Source: Oscheius tipulae
Taxonomy: Eukaryota; Nematoda; Chromadorea; Rhabditida; Rhabditidae
Reading direction: 5' to 3'
Assembly (NCBI GenBank): GCA_037178975.1
Contig: JASJZH010000004.1
Span: 7,006,001-7,070,000, forward strand
Length of the DNA: 64,000 bases
The position numbers were made by a program, and so were the translations under genes. Shown piece by piece: positions 36,998 through 48,695 of the stretch. Within the stretch, counting starts at the first letter, position 1, and every line of letters begins with the position of its first letter. The notes beneath the pieces are model-generated. The model saw only the letters and a program-made list of their open reading frames with translations. It was not told the DNA's origin and made no database searches.

Positions 36998-37382
36998 CAA
37001 GCTACATTAAAAATAGGATAGTACATATCAGTAGCCAAAGATCAAAGAAGCAGGGTGGAGACACTCGGTCTTGGCTGCCGGAAATGATTATTCGAGATAG
37101 ACTGATTGGAACTGTGAAACCTTTAACACAAAAAAGTCCGTGCACGACTTGAGATAACAATCACAGTTTATAAAGATTTGCCAGAAAAAAGTACAAATTG
37201 GTTTCATTAGCCTGCGGATAACTGAAACAGACTCGTAACTCTATGCCAGAGAAGAGAATGTTGATAGAAACAGGGCACATTTTCAAATTAATGAAACGAT
37301 TATCTGAAGGACTGTTTCAGTACACTGAAAGAAAGATAATTAACATTGGTACAGTATCAAAAAATGGAATGGCTTCAATACA
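36998..37382. other. Intergenic between converging genes
   Basis: This 385-base stretch separates the 3' ends of the Sre-like receptor (plus) and the first ShKT gene (minus). Nothing else is seen in it. Confidence 0.6.
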
Positions 37383-38422
37383 CTAACAGAGCATACAGGT
37401 TTTAGCACAATTTTGCCGCTTCTCTGCAGTCGAGTAAAAGTCAGAGTTGCAAAATCCGTTATGATTCCATTCTTTGCAGCTGAAACAGTCTACCTACCAT
37501 TGCTCATTGTCTACTCACTTTGGACTGTTGTCCGCACATCCGGAAGGACTGAGAGTGTAAGTGGAATCAGTTCCATAGGGTTCACAGAGCTGACAAGTTC
37601 TTCTACAATACATTGAAGCGAACCCCCTGTTAGTTAGGCACAGAGTCTTATCTTTTTGGCAGTAATCGTCCAGGTCTGTGCAACCAGTAATGTCACAGAA
37701 ACCGCAACTATTCGGACAGTATTGAATGATGATGGAGCGCAAGTTTGGATCTTTGCAATTGTCAATGGTCAGGGAGTCACAGGGCAGGGCTTGGACTGAA
37801 AAAGAATGAGAAGCAAATGGTGAGAGCTTACAAACGGCGTTGGTACAGTTGTAAGCGCTGGTCAGACAGCAGTATCCACATGTTTTGGGACAGTTTTGTA
37901 CAGCTGTCGTCTGCAGCAGTTCGTCCTAAATTGTTGATAAAAAAAATTACAGTAGACCAGCCTGGTGGCACTTAGCAGGTCTTGGTGTATTAGCTCCTTC
38001 GACAGGAGCAACTTCATTCGTTGTGAGGAACAACCCGGAACAGACGTCGTCGTTAAACACATTCTCGCAGGCAACAGCGTTGTAAGCGTACTGGAATGTG
38101 ATGCTTTGTTACCAACAGTGGAAAGCGAAACCTTTGAGGTGGATGTTTTACAGGTCGAATCGTCCGCTTGTGCCCAGCCTGTAACTCGAGGTAGTCAAGA
38201 AAAACGAACTCTTTGGGCCTAAGCGCAAACGTGAGAGCTTTTGAATGACTCGATTCACAGACGACAATTTTTAGCTAGCCACAAAAGCAATGTATCGCAA
38301 ACAGCTTGTCTTGTACAGAAAAATTAACTGAGAAACTGTAATAACATGAGTCCACTGAGGCCTAACTATTTTAAATACATACCTTCAGTCGCTAGCAACG
38401 AAAACCAAAGTACTGAAAGCAT
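37383..38422 (-). CDS. Secreted multi-ShKT (SXC) protein, copy A
   Basis: Starts at ATG 38422 with a signal peptide (MLSVLWFSLLATEGWAQA). A cysteine-rich region with CPKTCGYCC and two six-cysteine blocks follow. The first block runs from SLTIDNCKDPN to CPNSCGFC, then YCRRTCQLCEPYG; the last exon (CKEWNHNGFCNSDFYST, CAKTCMLC) is a typical ShKT ending at TAG 37383-37385. The ShKT fold is a 35-40 residue, three-disulphide module common in nematode surface, digestive and secreted proteins; some bind potassium channels, but nothing here shows toxin activity. The gene is the tandem paralogue of 38608-39491, sharing domain order and intron positions. One intron (about 37933-37978) seems to use GC-AG: only the boundary CAG|GCTGGT keeps frame into DELLQTTAVQNC. 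If that reading is wrong, this copy has a frameshift there. Confidence 0.78.
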
Positions 38423-38607
38423 GATTCCTCAAGCCTTAGCCTAATCTCCCTTTTAAATGCTCCACCTCAGATTACAAGCTTTTCAGCAAGAGACTAGTTG
38501 ATAAGGGGCTTACGTACTCTATACGATTCAGTCTGTGATGGTTTAGGACACTTCTGATAGGGCGCGGTTGTAAAAGTTTCAACTGTTTTATCATGATGGA
38601 GAATAAA

Positions 38608-39491
38608 TTAACACAGGCCACAAGTCTTTGGACAATATTTCTGTTTGTCGGCCGGGGAGTAGAAGGGACTATCGCAAAATCCATGCTGGTTCCAGCTGTA
38701 GCAGCTGAAAGTAATTTTTGGGGTTTTGAGAGGATTGGAATATTTACTTAGGATTGTCAACACAGACTCCGGTGTTGGTCGACTTTGTTGTTGTCGTGTT
38801 GCTGACGTCACCTCCGTACGAGGTACAGTATCCACAGGTTCTTCTACAGTACTTGGCGGCAAAGTCTGGTGCTGCTAGGCAGATTCTTTCTTCGTCTTGT
38901 CCGCAAATCCCCGTACTATCCAGATCAAAGCAGCCGTTGTCGTCACAGAAACCGCAGCTAGCCGGACAGTTATCTTCAATTAGCTTCTTCATGTTTGGGT
39001 CCTGACACTGCTGTTTGGTGATCTGATCGCAGGGAAGAGCAGGAACTGAAACTGTTCCTTGACTTTCAGTCAAGAAACTTACTGGGCTTGTTGTCGCAAT
39101 CAAACTGCTCTGTGAGACAGCAGAATCCACAGAAGGCGGCACAGTTCTTGATGGCGAAGGCCTTGGCGCTAGCAGAGTCAGCATTCGAAGCATCTTGGTA
39201 ACATTTAGGGGGTCTAGCAGTCGCAGCTCCGGCCGCCACAGCAGTACCAGTTAGCAGCGAGGCACATTCGTCAGTTCCGGCAGCATCACCACACATGTTC
39301 GATTGAAAAGAGTACTGGAAGTATTGCTTTGAACAAAATGTAACAAACAAACTTGCGCTGCCCCAGCAACAGTGACAGTACAGCTGAGGTCAGTGCCAAT
39401 ATCGGCAAATACTGTTTGAGCTAAAAATTAAAGCTTACGATTTGATTCAGAACTAACCTGAGGCTAGAAGGAGTACGAAAAGGAGAAGCAT
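38608..39491 (-). CDS. Secreted multi-ShKT (SXC) protein, copy B
   Basis: ATG 39491 begins a signal peptide, MLLLFVLLLASAQTVFA, split by a short intron after the Ala-Ser codons. About 260 residues follow. There is a Cys-rich N-terminal domain (ACQS-like block, KNCAAFCGFCC). Then come ShKT-type modules with CPASCGFCDDNGC and YCRRTCGYC, a short Thr/Ser linker (NTTTTKSTNT), and a last ShKT (CYSWNQHGFCDSPFYSP, CPKTCGLC) ending at TAA 38608-38610. All introns are GT-AG and phases agree. It is about 186 bp from its paralogue A, same strand and same order, so the pair likely arose by tandem duplication. Its cysteine spacing is complete. It is presumably extracellular; the role is unknown. Confidence 0.85.
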
Positions 39492-39997
39492 GACTTTAGA
39501 CCCCTTTTTGACTGATAACCTTCCGCTTTTAAGAAAACGATTATCATGGTCGGGTTGCCACGGGATTACGCCTCACAAAAGAGCTGATAAAGAACTTCCG
39601 AGAGGGTGCAGTCATTCTGGGTAAGGCAGTTCTTGTTGTTTACTACATCAACTAGGTATTGGACAGTATTTTGAACAGAAAAACCTAGAGATAAGCAGCC
39701 AGTTCAAAAACAGGGAGCAACTTCCCCATCTCACGTACTGTCTCAGCTTACCCGTCCCATTCGGTCTCTCCCGTATTGTTTTGGCGGTGTTTTTTTTCAG
39801 TCCCACTCTAATTAAAAGATCCGTGCCTCAGTAGTCATAGGCAATCGACCAGCGTTCATTGTTTCCTTCTGTTACTTTTCATCCCCATATTTGTTCCATA
39901 TTTGGCTCGGACAACAGCAGGCGTTGATCCATTCTGCTCTGTTTAGACACCTTTCCGTTCAATTTAAAAGAGTCTGAGCACTTTGGTGAACAATACA
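39492..39997. other. Intergenic between divergent ShKT genes
   Basis: About 500 bases between the start of ShKT copy B (minus) and the start of the mucin-ShKT gene (plus). Divergent promoters are expected here, but no clear core element is seen. Confidence 0.5.
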
Positions 39998-40483
39998 ATG
40001 CAGTTTCTCCTATTTTTATTAGCCATTCCATCGGTATGGACAATTGGTGGCAAGAGTTCTGTTTCTCCCGATTCATCGGAATGGCCAGGAAGGAGGGGTG
40101 GCAAGCCTACTCTTCCTCCCGCTACAACAACTACAGCTATTCCTCCAGATGAGCAGAGCACTGTGTCCACAATGGAAAAGGTAACAACAACGGCTCCAGA
40201 TGAACAGAGCACTGTGTCTACAACGAAAAAGGCAACTACAGCGGCTCCAGATGAACAGAGCACTGTATCCACAACGAAAAAGGCAACTACAACGGTTCCA
40301 ATCAAAACAACAAGCTCTGGTTGCAAAGATTTGGATCCAGAGTGAATTTTTTGAATTTCACTAGAGCTTTCCAAGTTTAGGGGCTGTCCAGTTTGGAATG
40401 CGAAGCGGGGATTCTGCAGTTCTCATTACTACACCCCAGAAGACAAGTGGTTCTATTGTGCCAAGACGTGTAATATGTGTTGA
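39998..40483 (+). CDS. Small secreted protein: Thr-rich repeats plus one ShKT domain
   Basis: Two exons, 39998-40341 and 40381-40483, with a 39-bp GT-AG intron in the middle of the ShKT domain. The protein begins with MQFLLFLLAIPSVWTIGG, a clear signal peptide. It continues with a Pro/Thr-rich stretch containing three tandem copies of a 17-residue unit PDEQSTVSTTKKATTAA (51-bp DNA unit at 40145-40297). It ends with one ShKT domain (CKDLDPEGCPVWNAKRGFC, then CAKTCNMC, TGA at 40481-40483). Six cysteines fit the fold. The Thr-rich region is a likely O-glycosylated spacer. It sits head-to-head with two multi-ShKT genes, so this is a local ShKT cluster. ATG 39998 is the first ATG in frame. Confidence 0.82.
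40145..40297 (+). repeat. Three tandem 51-bp coding repeats
   Basis: Units begin at 40145, 40196 and 40247, each with CCAGATGA(A/G)CAGAGCACTGT. They are highly similar at DNA level, with copies 2 and 3 nearly identical, and encode the Thr/Lys spacer of the mucin-ShKT protein. The unit number may vary between strains. Confidence 0.9.
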
Positions 40484-41637
40484 ACTTTGTGTCGGAAATA
40501 TACATTCTTGTATGATGAAGAGCCTCGTCGTAGGGGCTAGATTGAACCTGGAAGCAGTACCTCTTCCTTTTCAATTTGTCCCAATTGAAGAAGAGTCGGC
40601 TACTTTTTATCAAGATGCTCGTTCATCACTCACTGCCGACTCGCGTCTGGTAAACATCTTCTTCTGACATCTTTTTCTCTCTTGGCTCGTCTTGGGGTCC
40701 TTTAGCCCCTAATTATATTCGGGCCAATTTGGTTTTCTGCACAGATATCAAGCGCCTGTTGTCTCATCATGGCCCCGTGCTGACCACGTTACACAGCCGA
40801 GAGAGAGAGGGATTGCCTTTCTCAATTTGTCGCCAGAGACTCTCTTTCTCTCATTTTGGGCCTCCCCTTTCCTTTAAAAGGACACACTTTCGAAAAAGTT
40901 TTTTTTTTTTTGAAAGTGAGGGATGAGACTTCTCTGAACAGACATCAATTACGGAAGAAGGGTGGACAGCTCTTCGGGGGAATGCCGTTCGAACGGACAC
41001 TCTCTTTAATCTCTTGTCTTCCAAGTCGCGAGACTAGAATAGCGGGAGAGGGTCAGCAATTAGTCAACTCTGTTTGTTGTCTCTAGACTCTCGATGAGCA
41101 GTTGATATGAACGTCTCTCCAGACAGCTGTCCTAAGAGGTTATACACCTCCATAACCCATCAAAGCCCAGTCTCTTTGGACTTTTTGGTGATCTTAATTG
41201 TTTAGAATCCATTTGAAGAGCCTGATACGACATTCAAAGCCACCAGTGCTGCTTGTTGTCAAGACTCTGACAGCTTGTGTCAACGTACACGAACAGCAGT
41301 CAGAGGTTTTCGCTCGGTTCTAGTACATTTTCCGAGCAAAATCCAGCAAGAAGACTAACGTTAGTCACTTCGACCGATTCTTCTAGCCTATTTGAATCCA
41401 GAAAAAGGGCAAAAGTCGTTTTCGCCTGACCGAACTTCTTTCCTGTTAGAGTTTCCGTACTCAATCGGATTTCCTACTTTCACATGACTCCTGTCCCATG
41501 TACTACTACGATAAACTTTCTCGCCTTTTGCGAGAAATTCGATACCCTGCCTCTTCATGAGGACTTCTTCTCTATTTATGACCAGTATTTACCACCCACT
41601 CTTTCTACTCGATCCAGATGTTCGTTTCAGCTCCTTC
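40484..41637. other. Intergenic upstream of acetylcholine receptor gene
   Basis: No gene is supported between the mucin-ShKT gene and the receptor gene. It presumably holds the receptor promoter. Short frames here lack domains. Confidence 0.55.
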
Positions 41638-44600
41638 ATGTTCATTCCCATTTTGTTTTTGTTGAATTTGTTGGGATTAATGGAGCTGGCAGCACAGACG
41701 AGTGAGTTATAAACAATTGACCACTCGAGAAAATGGTTTCCAGTAACAGAGGAGCTGATATACAATGTCACATACAGCGGTGATGATCCCTCAATGTTTG
41801 CAGAAAAAGTTCCTCCGACAAGTAAATTTTGATCAGACTCGGCTCGGATCAATCATTTTTAGTTTCAAAGTCTGACATACACAATGAAATAGAACTCCCA
41901 GAGCACTACAAAATAGCCGAGTACATTTTGGGAAGGTGAGCGCTTTCATCGGCAGGTGTCTACTGGAAAGTTAAGGTATGACAGAGGGTACATCCCGAAA
42001 CGGCTGGGAGACGGACCGATTAAGGTCAACTTCTCAATGGAACTCTACCAAATCATACAGATTGTGAGTCTTTCATGAGTAGGAATAAGCGATCCGATTT
42101 TTTATCCTTCAGTATGTACTATTTGCAGAACGAGCCCCAGCAGTACATGTTGCTGAACGCCTGGATAGTCGAAGTGAGTGTTCTCTGCCCTCCGATCATC
42201 ACGTCTTTTACAGCGCTGGGTGGACAATCTTCTTGGCTGGGATCCAGCTGACTTTTCAAATGAGACGCAAATAATGGTTCCGTTCGATAAGATCTGGATT
42301 CCTGATACCACCCTATATAATTCGTATGTCACGTTTAAACTCCAAAGACTTACTTCTTTGCAGATTGGTGATGGACGACCAGCACTCGCGACGTCTGCTC
42401 AGTGCAAAATTAACGACTCAGGGGAAAGGTCGAGGTGCGTTGGTCGAGCTCCTCTATCCAACTATTTACAAAGAGAGCTGCATGCTGGATTTGAGGTTGA
42501 GAAGAGATTCAAAAGTTCAAAACAGGTCTAAGGTTCTTCCCGTTCGACCTCCAAAGCTGCAAGCTGACTTTCGGGTCCTGGACCTACGACAATACACTGA
42601 TCGACTACTTTTCTCACAAAGGAGTCAAGGAAATTGGCACAAGTAACTGTATTGAGAATGAGGGGTGGCGAGTTCTTACTACGAGAGGTACGTTCAGCTC
42701 TTCTCCGATTTTTGCGAGTATTTCGAGCGCGCTCTTTTTCAAAGAACACTGTTCCCAAAATAGGAATCAAACTTGTGGCTTTGGGGTGACAGATGACATC
42801 CCATTACTCATTCTTCCTTGAAAGACTCTCGTTCGTTTTGCTTTGAAAGAAGGTCGCCGCATGTCGCCTGAATCTCTGAAGTTTGACAAAAAGTACAGTG
42901 ACTAATGACTAAAGTGTTTCTCGATAGTATAGCGGAGATCAGGAGCTTTTAGTTCAAAGACATGTGAAGAAATACAATTGTTGTCCGAACAACTACACTC
43001 TGCTGGAGCTGCACCTTTTCGTTCAAAGGAAGCCTCTCTACTACGTAATTAATCTGATAGCTCCGACTTCCATCATTACCTTTATCTCTATCGTCGGCTT
43101 CTTCAGGTTGGTTGCTAGAACATTCTACAGAATAGAGAGATACCTATGAGTCTGTCCAGTCTCTTCGAAGTTGAATCTTTCAGTTCCCCGTCGATCAACG
43201 ATCTCCGGCAAGAGAAGATTACTCTCGGGATCACAACACTTCTGAGTATGAGTATCCTGGTCTTCATGGTGTCAGACAAAATGCCGTCCACTTCGTCCTT
43301 CATTCCACTCATTGGTCGGTACTCTATGATCTCGGGGAGAGGGGTTCCAACGGGGAGGGAGTTGCCAGTTGTCGGTCGATGGGAAGGACATATGATTCTT
43401 TGTCAAAAGATTCGGTTGTAACTATGAGGGTTTTGATTTCAGGCTGGTTCTATACCTCAATGATTCTCCTTATAAGTCTCGGTGAGTGATCTGGCCATCT
43501 ATGTTATTTTCAATAGGTACCGTCTGTGCTAGTCTGGTCATTTACGTGCAGAAGCAGGGAATCATGGGGAAACCGCCGCCTCCGAAAATCATGACATGGG
43601 CTATGGCTATAGCCAGACTGATCCGATTGGAAAAGCCTCTTCTGATGAAACAAGCCTACGCACAGAAGGCTAAGGTATTGGAGACATTGCTCTGAAAAAG
43701 AGAAACTTCAGGAAGAGAAACTGCGGAAACAGGCTGCCGGAGCCAGGCGGAGAAGCATCTGGCACAAGGTAGTGGACGCTGCCAAAGATCAAGCCTCTAG
43801 GAAATCTTCGAGCGGAAGTGGGAAGATCCATTCGGTTGTGGGTCCTCGAGATTCAAGGAACAGTCTCGAAGTCCCGCCAATAATTCAACTTCTGAGAAAG
43901 AAGAAGTCTGTTAGAATGGACGATAGCCAGACTGTGATCAAGATGGATGATTCTGTTCACAGCAGTGAAAACGGTAAGCTACTTTCTTGCTCGTAGAAGA
44001 GTGGTCTAATGACCACTTCATGTGTAACATCCATTAGAACGGACAGTTAACGATGTCATTTTGTTGCAAATGACATGGTATTAACTTCCTGGGCTCAAAA
44101 TACAGGACAGAGAGAGAGTCAAATTGTTAAACATTATCAGATCGAGTGACCGTAACTGTAACACCTCCACCTCCACCCTGTCGTCATTACCCGAACGGTC
44201 CTCCTCAACCTGGTAAATGCCTCAAACTCTGTCTCTCAAAAGTGTCAAGCTTGTCTCTGTCGCTTCGCCTTTTCTTGTATGCCTTTCTGCCTTTCATAAC
44301 TTTTGGGTTTAGGCGATATCTCGGGAGTCGTCAATTTTGCCATCTCTGACGACGATTCGACGTCATTCATGGAGGCTCCCAGTCCAACTCCGCTGGCTCC
44401 AAGACTCCCAAGGACTCACACTAGTGCCAGTCTTGAGTCAGCTTTCCTCCATGCTGGTAAGAGCTTTGTATTAACAGAAAAACAAAACCTTCAGCGAAAG
44501 TAACTCCCCTGGAGAGGAACCTCGTCCAGCTGGAATATGACTGGTTGGCAGCTGTCGTCGAGCGCATCTTTCTCATAATTTTCATAATAGTGTTCATGTT

Positions 44601-44682
44601 GATGTCTGTAGGGATCAATTTGTTAGGCTTCTACTACTGGATGCAGGCTCAAGATCTGGCGATTAGTGGTGATCTTCTGTGA
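41638..44682 (+). CDS. Nicotinic acetylcholine receptor alpha-type subunit (DEG-3-like group)
   Basis: A multi-exon Cys-loop channel subunit. The start (MFIPILFLLNLLGLMEL) is a signal peptide. The ligand-binding domain includes NEPQQYMLLNAWIVERWVDN, GWDPADFSNET, IWIPDTTLYNS and the Cys-loop CMLDLRFFPFDLQSC, with 13 residues between cysteines. Loop C contains NCCPN, the vicinal cysteines that define alpha subunits. TM1 (YYVINLIAPTSIITFISIVG), TM2 (EKITLGITTLLSMSILVFMV) and TM3 (FYTSMILLISLGTVCASLV) follow; a long Lys/Ser-rich cytoplasmic loop comes next, then TM4 (ERIFLIIFIIVFMLMSV). TGA at 44680-44682. The TM2 and loop C style suggest the DEG-3 group, but the subtype is not certain. The protein would assemble into pentameric, acetylcholine-gated cation channels at neurons or muscle. 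Introns are about 36-300 bp. One short exon within the intracellular loop is Pro-rich. Confidence 0.85.
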
Positions 44683-44896
44683 TACAGTTTCATTTTTTGC
44701 CTCCTCGTGTAAACGATCTCCGGGTCACTAATTTCCCGAGCTTTGCCTTCCCAAACTTTGCAATAAAGGGTACGTGTTGTATCGAAAAATTTGAACTGTT
44801 TATTATGCAGCTCTCGAACCCGACACGACAATACATACAGAAACAGAAATCACACTGGTAAAACATCGGTACTATGTTAGGAAAATATTGCAAAAA
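44683..44896. other. Short intergenic gap
   Basis: Converging 3' ends of the receptor gene (plus) and the CX-module gene (minus); nothing else is seen. Confidence 0.6.
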
Positions 44897-46332
44897 TTAC
44901 CGACCCTCTTCCATGTGCACGAAAGCCTCCTTCTCCAGAGAACACCTCGATGTCTGCGTCTCTTGACTCTCACTCTTTCGGAACGAGGGATGTTGAATCA
45001 TTTTGCGACGGTGCATCCTATTTTTATGATGCTTCGGTTCAGATGAAGATACTTACTGATAATTGGCCGTGGTTACCAAAGCGAATAGTACAAAGAAGAC
45101 GGCACAGCCGCCTCCCAAAGAGACTTGCTTGATCTGGGTCAGCGATAGACCGGCAGCTGAAAGGCGAAGAATATTTGAAGACAGAATAGTTTAATGTCCT
45201 CGAACTCTCGTCTTTCTCATACTTATCAGTCCCCAATAAAACTTTTTTCCTGTTCCCACTCGTATCTGTTTTCTTCCGATTCGGGTGGTAAACTTATATA
45301 ACGAGCGGCTAATCACGGGGTGGGTCTCTTGTGACAAAAAGCACTTGCCCATAAATGGATGTTTTCAGGTTAAAAACACTCACTATGCGGCTGACGAGAC
45401 TCCTCCATGCGAGGAGGAGGTGTGCAAGAGAGTCCACAACAGCTGGATCCGGTAGGACAGTCAAAGTAGACAGTCATCTGATTATTTTTGTTTTTAACTG
45501 GAGCGGAAATATACAACCTCTTGGCCATCTAAAATCCTCCTCATCATGGTGTCGTAGTAGGAAAATGTGTATTCGCAAGTGGTGTTCCTGTTGACCAAAC
45601 TGTAGACAATTTCTCCGTGTCTGACAATGTCATCGGGGAACTTCTTTGTGGCTCCAAGCTTATCCAGGAAGAGCTGAAAAGAGTGAGCTTTTTAGGTTTG
45701 AAAAAATCTATCAACGAATTTCTGAGATTTCAGCAAACTTCCGGATGATTCGAAGAACCAGTATAGATCGACACATTTAAAAAGTCAAACTGGCGCCCTT
45801 CAGTCTGAATCCAGAGACTAAACCATTCAACACAGATGATGTCTATGCTGCTCTATGGGTCTCAAGCTTATCTCCTTCTACCAAAAAAGATCCTAATCTT
45901 AATCTCTTCCATCACTCCTCCCACTTCTTCCCCCTCTCATCAATAGGAAGAGAAACGACTCACGTAAGCTCAACACTCTGAGCACTGCTTATCACTAGTT
46001 GTACAGACCTGATAAGGCCTCTTTTTGGGGCTATTACCACGTAAACAGGCACAGAATTGATTGTTGAAAGTACGTACCTCCTGCACGATATAGTTCGTCA
46101 CCGGGCAGCAGCGAAGTCCGCAGACTCGTTGACGACTCGGACAGGAAAAGCTGATTTTGGAGAGAAGATATGTCCTGTCGGGCAGGGAAGCTCTCCAGGT
46201 CTTGATGGTATCATTCGGCAGAACATAGGCTTGAGTAGAGAGGAATTGGATCTGGTTGAAGTAAAAGGTCTGCTCGGGCGGCAGACTGTTGTCGTTGAAA
46301 TAGTATTTGATTCCTTCGAGCTGGAAGAGGGA
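44897..46332 (-). CDS. CX-module type I membrane protein, 3' part
   Basis: Exons 46078-46332, 45518-45673, 45384-45477, 45057-45156 and 44897-45017 join in frame. They encode a CX-like block twice: LSKISFSCPSRQRVCGLRCCP near the first exon, and CEYTFSYYDTMMRR then YFDCPTGSSCCGLSC in exons 2-3. CX modules are six-cysteine extracellular domains of unknown function found in many nematode proteins. A transmembrane segment, GGGCAVFFVLFALVTTANYQ, follows in exon 4, then a basic cytoplasmic tail ending FVHMEEGR at TAA 44897-44899. This predicts an extracellular CX protein with a short tail. The acceptor at 46332 shows at least one exon upstream; the secreted exon at 47309-47518 is a candidate, joining in phase 0 with about 1 kb of intron. 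Confidence 0.72.
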
Positions 46333-47304
46333 CTGTTTTGAAAGGACCGGAAGTCAATAGGCATTTTTTTGCTGATTTTAATGACTCAATTCCCGCTACT
46401 ATTGCTCATCTCTGCAAATAAACGTCGTCATTTAGGGACAATCCAATCAAAGTTTTATGGCTTTTCACAGAAAGACAAACGTCAGTTCCACGTGATGCAA
46501 CTTTGCACTTTATATGGCTACCGTTCTCTAGATTCTTCAGTTATCAGATCAATGAACATGAGCTCCCGATCACAAGATCTTCAAGGAAAGAATAGAAGGT
46601 ATCATATTCTCAATGTATTTTGCTTTCAGTATTTGATAAGGGCCAAAATTGGGAAGTTCGATCCGGGCAAACTAGATGAGGGATTGACTGTTACTCACTT
46701 CCCTCTTGTAATATTATGACTAAATTTTAGTATCTTTTCAGGTGCGTTTATGGTTCACAGACGACATATCGTAGTTTCCCCAAGGTACAGTAAGTTCCTC
46801 CTAATTAGGTGAAGTTTTGAATTTCAAAGACTTGATGTTTGTTGTTTTGTTGCTAGGAACAAATTCGTAATTGTCAGTAACAGACTTCTTTTACAGTACA
46901 CTCTAATAGCATAGTTTGCATGTTCTACGGTAATTACTGTTTCTCTGGCAATTGGAAAATGTCGTCTAGGCGCCTTTTTGGTATCTTCAAGCTACCTAGA
47001 GCTCGATCACATTATCCCAAAAACAAGTGATGTGTCCCAGTTATCCTCTTCGAAGCTTCCTACGACTTTTAAATTTTCCTCTGTGTGTATCGTAGTCAGA
47101 ACTTTGAAGCCTACATAAAACTTAGGTTGCATGCTCCTCTTTTATGACCTATTATTCCAGCTACTAGCAGCTACCTTTTGGCCAAACAGTCCTAATCTAC
47201 ATTTCTGCCAATGTTATCTCTGGTAGCTGCCGTCACAGCCGTTTTTCCAGTAGCCAGATTGCACCGAAAAGAAGAGGAGGACAGAGGTTACAGTCGGGAT
47301 GTAC

Positions 47305-47518
47305 CCACCTCGAAGCCGTCTTTCCGTTCAGGAAGAAGCAAATTGATCCATTCTGTTCCGTCCGCATCCACGTCACTTTTAGTGATTCCGTACAACTTTA
47401 CGAGAGATTTGACCGTGTCCACGGTGTCTTTTAAGGGGAAACGGTTGTAGCAACCACTTGAATAGGATGAGGTGATGAACATTATTAGAAACAAGACAAT
47501 TTGGTGCATGGTTTTCAT
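47305..47518 (-). CDS. Signal-peptide exon, probable 5' exon of CX-module gene
   Basis: ATG 47518 begins MKTMHQIVLFLIMFITSSYS, a signal peptide, followed by GCYNRFPLKDTVDTVKSLV and KLYGITKSDVDADGTEWINL. A donor (GAG|GTGGGT) after the GFE codons is in phase 0, and so is the acceptor at 46332 that begins the CX exons. Joining them would give the CX protein the leader it lacks. Alternatively it is a separate gene whose 3' end I cannot find. No intermediate exon was recognised in 46333-47304. Confidence 0.5.
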
Positions 47519-48016
47519 ATTAATTTTTAAATAAACATGAAGGAGAATAGGGAATAGAGCAACACGAGCGAGAGCGGGGCCTCGGCGTCTGGACTCAGCT
47601 CGATAAGATAAGCACTGAGAGTGATTATTATTGAGAGGAGGCAGAGCCGTGAACTCTATAATCCGAGAAAAATGACTTCGGACTGACTGTCTGTCTATAG
47701 TCAGGTAGAGAAAAACATTTAGAATGTTTTCAGATGTCAGGGAAAACAGGAAAACCTAATCTGATTGCTTCTATGGCTCTATTTCTCTATTTGGACGGAA
47801 ATCCTGATAATTCCTTTTAGAACAGAATATTTTTCTCACCTAAGACCAGTGTGTAATCCCAAGACCACTTGCCAAGCGGGACTGCCATTCGACGGCCATG
47901 CCACTTCGGACGGGTTATCCCGCGCAGTCGACTAAAGACACGTTGGACTGCGTAGAGAAAACATAAAAATACACACTGGGTGAAAAAGTGAAAGCAATAG
48001 ATTTTCTAAAAAAAAA

Positions 48017-48074
48017 CTCCAAAAACTGTCATTTCATCTAATCTCCTGACAGGAGATTCTGACAGTTTTTGGAG
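48017..48074. repeat. Nested inverted repeat
   Basis: Outer arms CTCCAAAAACTGTCA (48017-48031) and TGACAGTTTTTGGAG (48060-48074) are exact reverse complements, 15 bp. Within the 28-base spacer, AATCTCCTG-A-CAGGAGATT (48040-48058) forms a second 9-bp perfect stem. Confidence 0.9.
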
Positions 48075-48134
48075 CTCGAGTTGCAAACTTTTTGCCTAAT
48101 CCCAACGACAGTGGCAAGGTGGGTCCGGAAAAGC

Positions 48135-48232
48135 TGGGGGCAGGTTAGGTTGAATGGAACGAAGTTACAGATTGACAACAGCTCTAAGCAGTTGGTACGC
48201 TTTAAAAAAAAAAAAAATCTAACCTGCCCCCA
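48135..48232. repeat. 14-bp inverted repeat flanking an A-rich loop
   Basis: TGGGGGCAGGTTAG at 48135-48148 and CTAACCTGCCCCCA at 48219-48232 are exact reverse complements, with a 70-base spacer that ends in a long A tract. With the neighbouring nested repeat it suggests a foldback or MITE-like insertion, though no target-site duplication was identified. Confidence 0.85.
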
Positions 48233-48687
48233 TAAGAAGCTCTCCTCGTAAGGGATCGCTGTGATTCCGACCTCAAACAGGTACTGCACAGAAAGAACAG
48301 TGGAAATCTACAGGGAACTCTTACAGGCAGTTGTTAGGCAGCTGTTCTCGGATTGCTGCCAGCTACGCTCGACAACGAACTGAACTCATCCGAGTAGCCA
48401 CTAAGTTCCACAGCTTTTCAGGCGTGACGATCAAATGTACCCATTCACTAGAAGATGACGACGGCGCCGTCAAATAAACACACAAAAAGGCTCGTCTGCT
48501 TCAAAATTCCACGACGCCCCTCTCCTTTTAGAGAAAAAGAAGTAATGACCACAGGTTATTTGCAGATGTGGTTGCGTCACTGAGCCGCGCCGAAAAACGT
48601 CCTTGGCGACATCGGTGCAGATTTTCACGGTCGTCTTATCGCGATCTGGCGCCCAGAACCTGCCACCTGCCCCAGGGCATCGTCGGA

Positions 48688-48695
48688 TATAAAAG
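48688..48695 (+). promoter_or_regulatory. TATA box of Cys/Gly/Pro peptide gene
   Basis: TATAAAAG lies 43 bases before the ATG at 48731. A start of transcription 25-30 bases downstream would fall after the in-frame upstream ATG at 48710, favouring translation from 48731. Confidence 0.65.
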
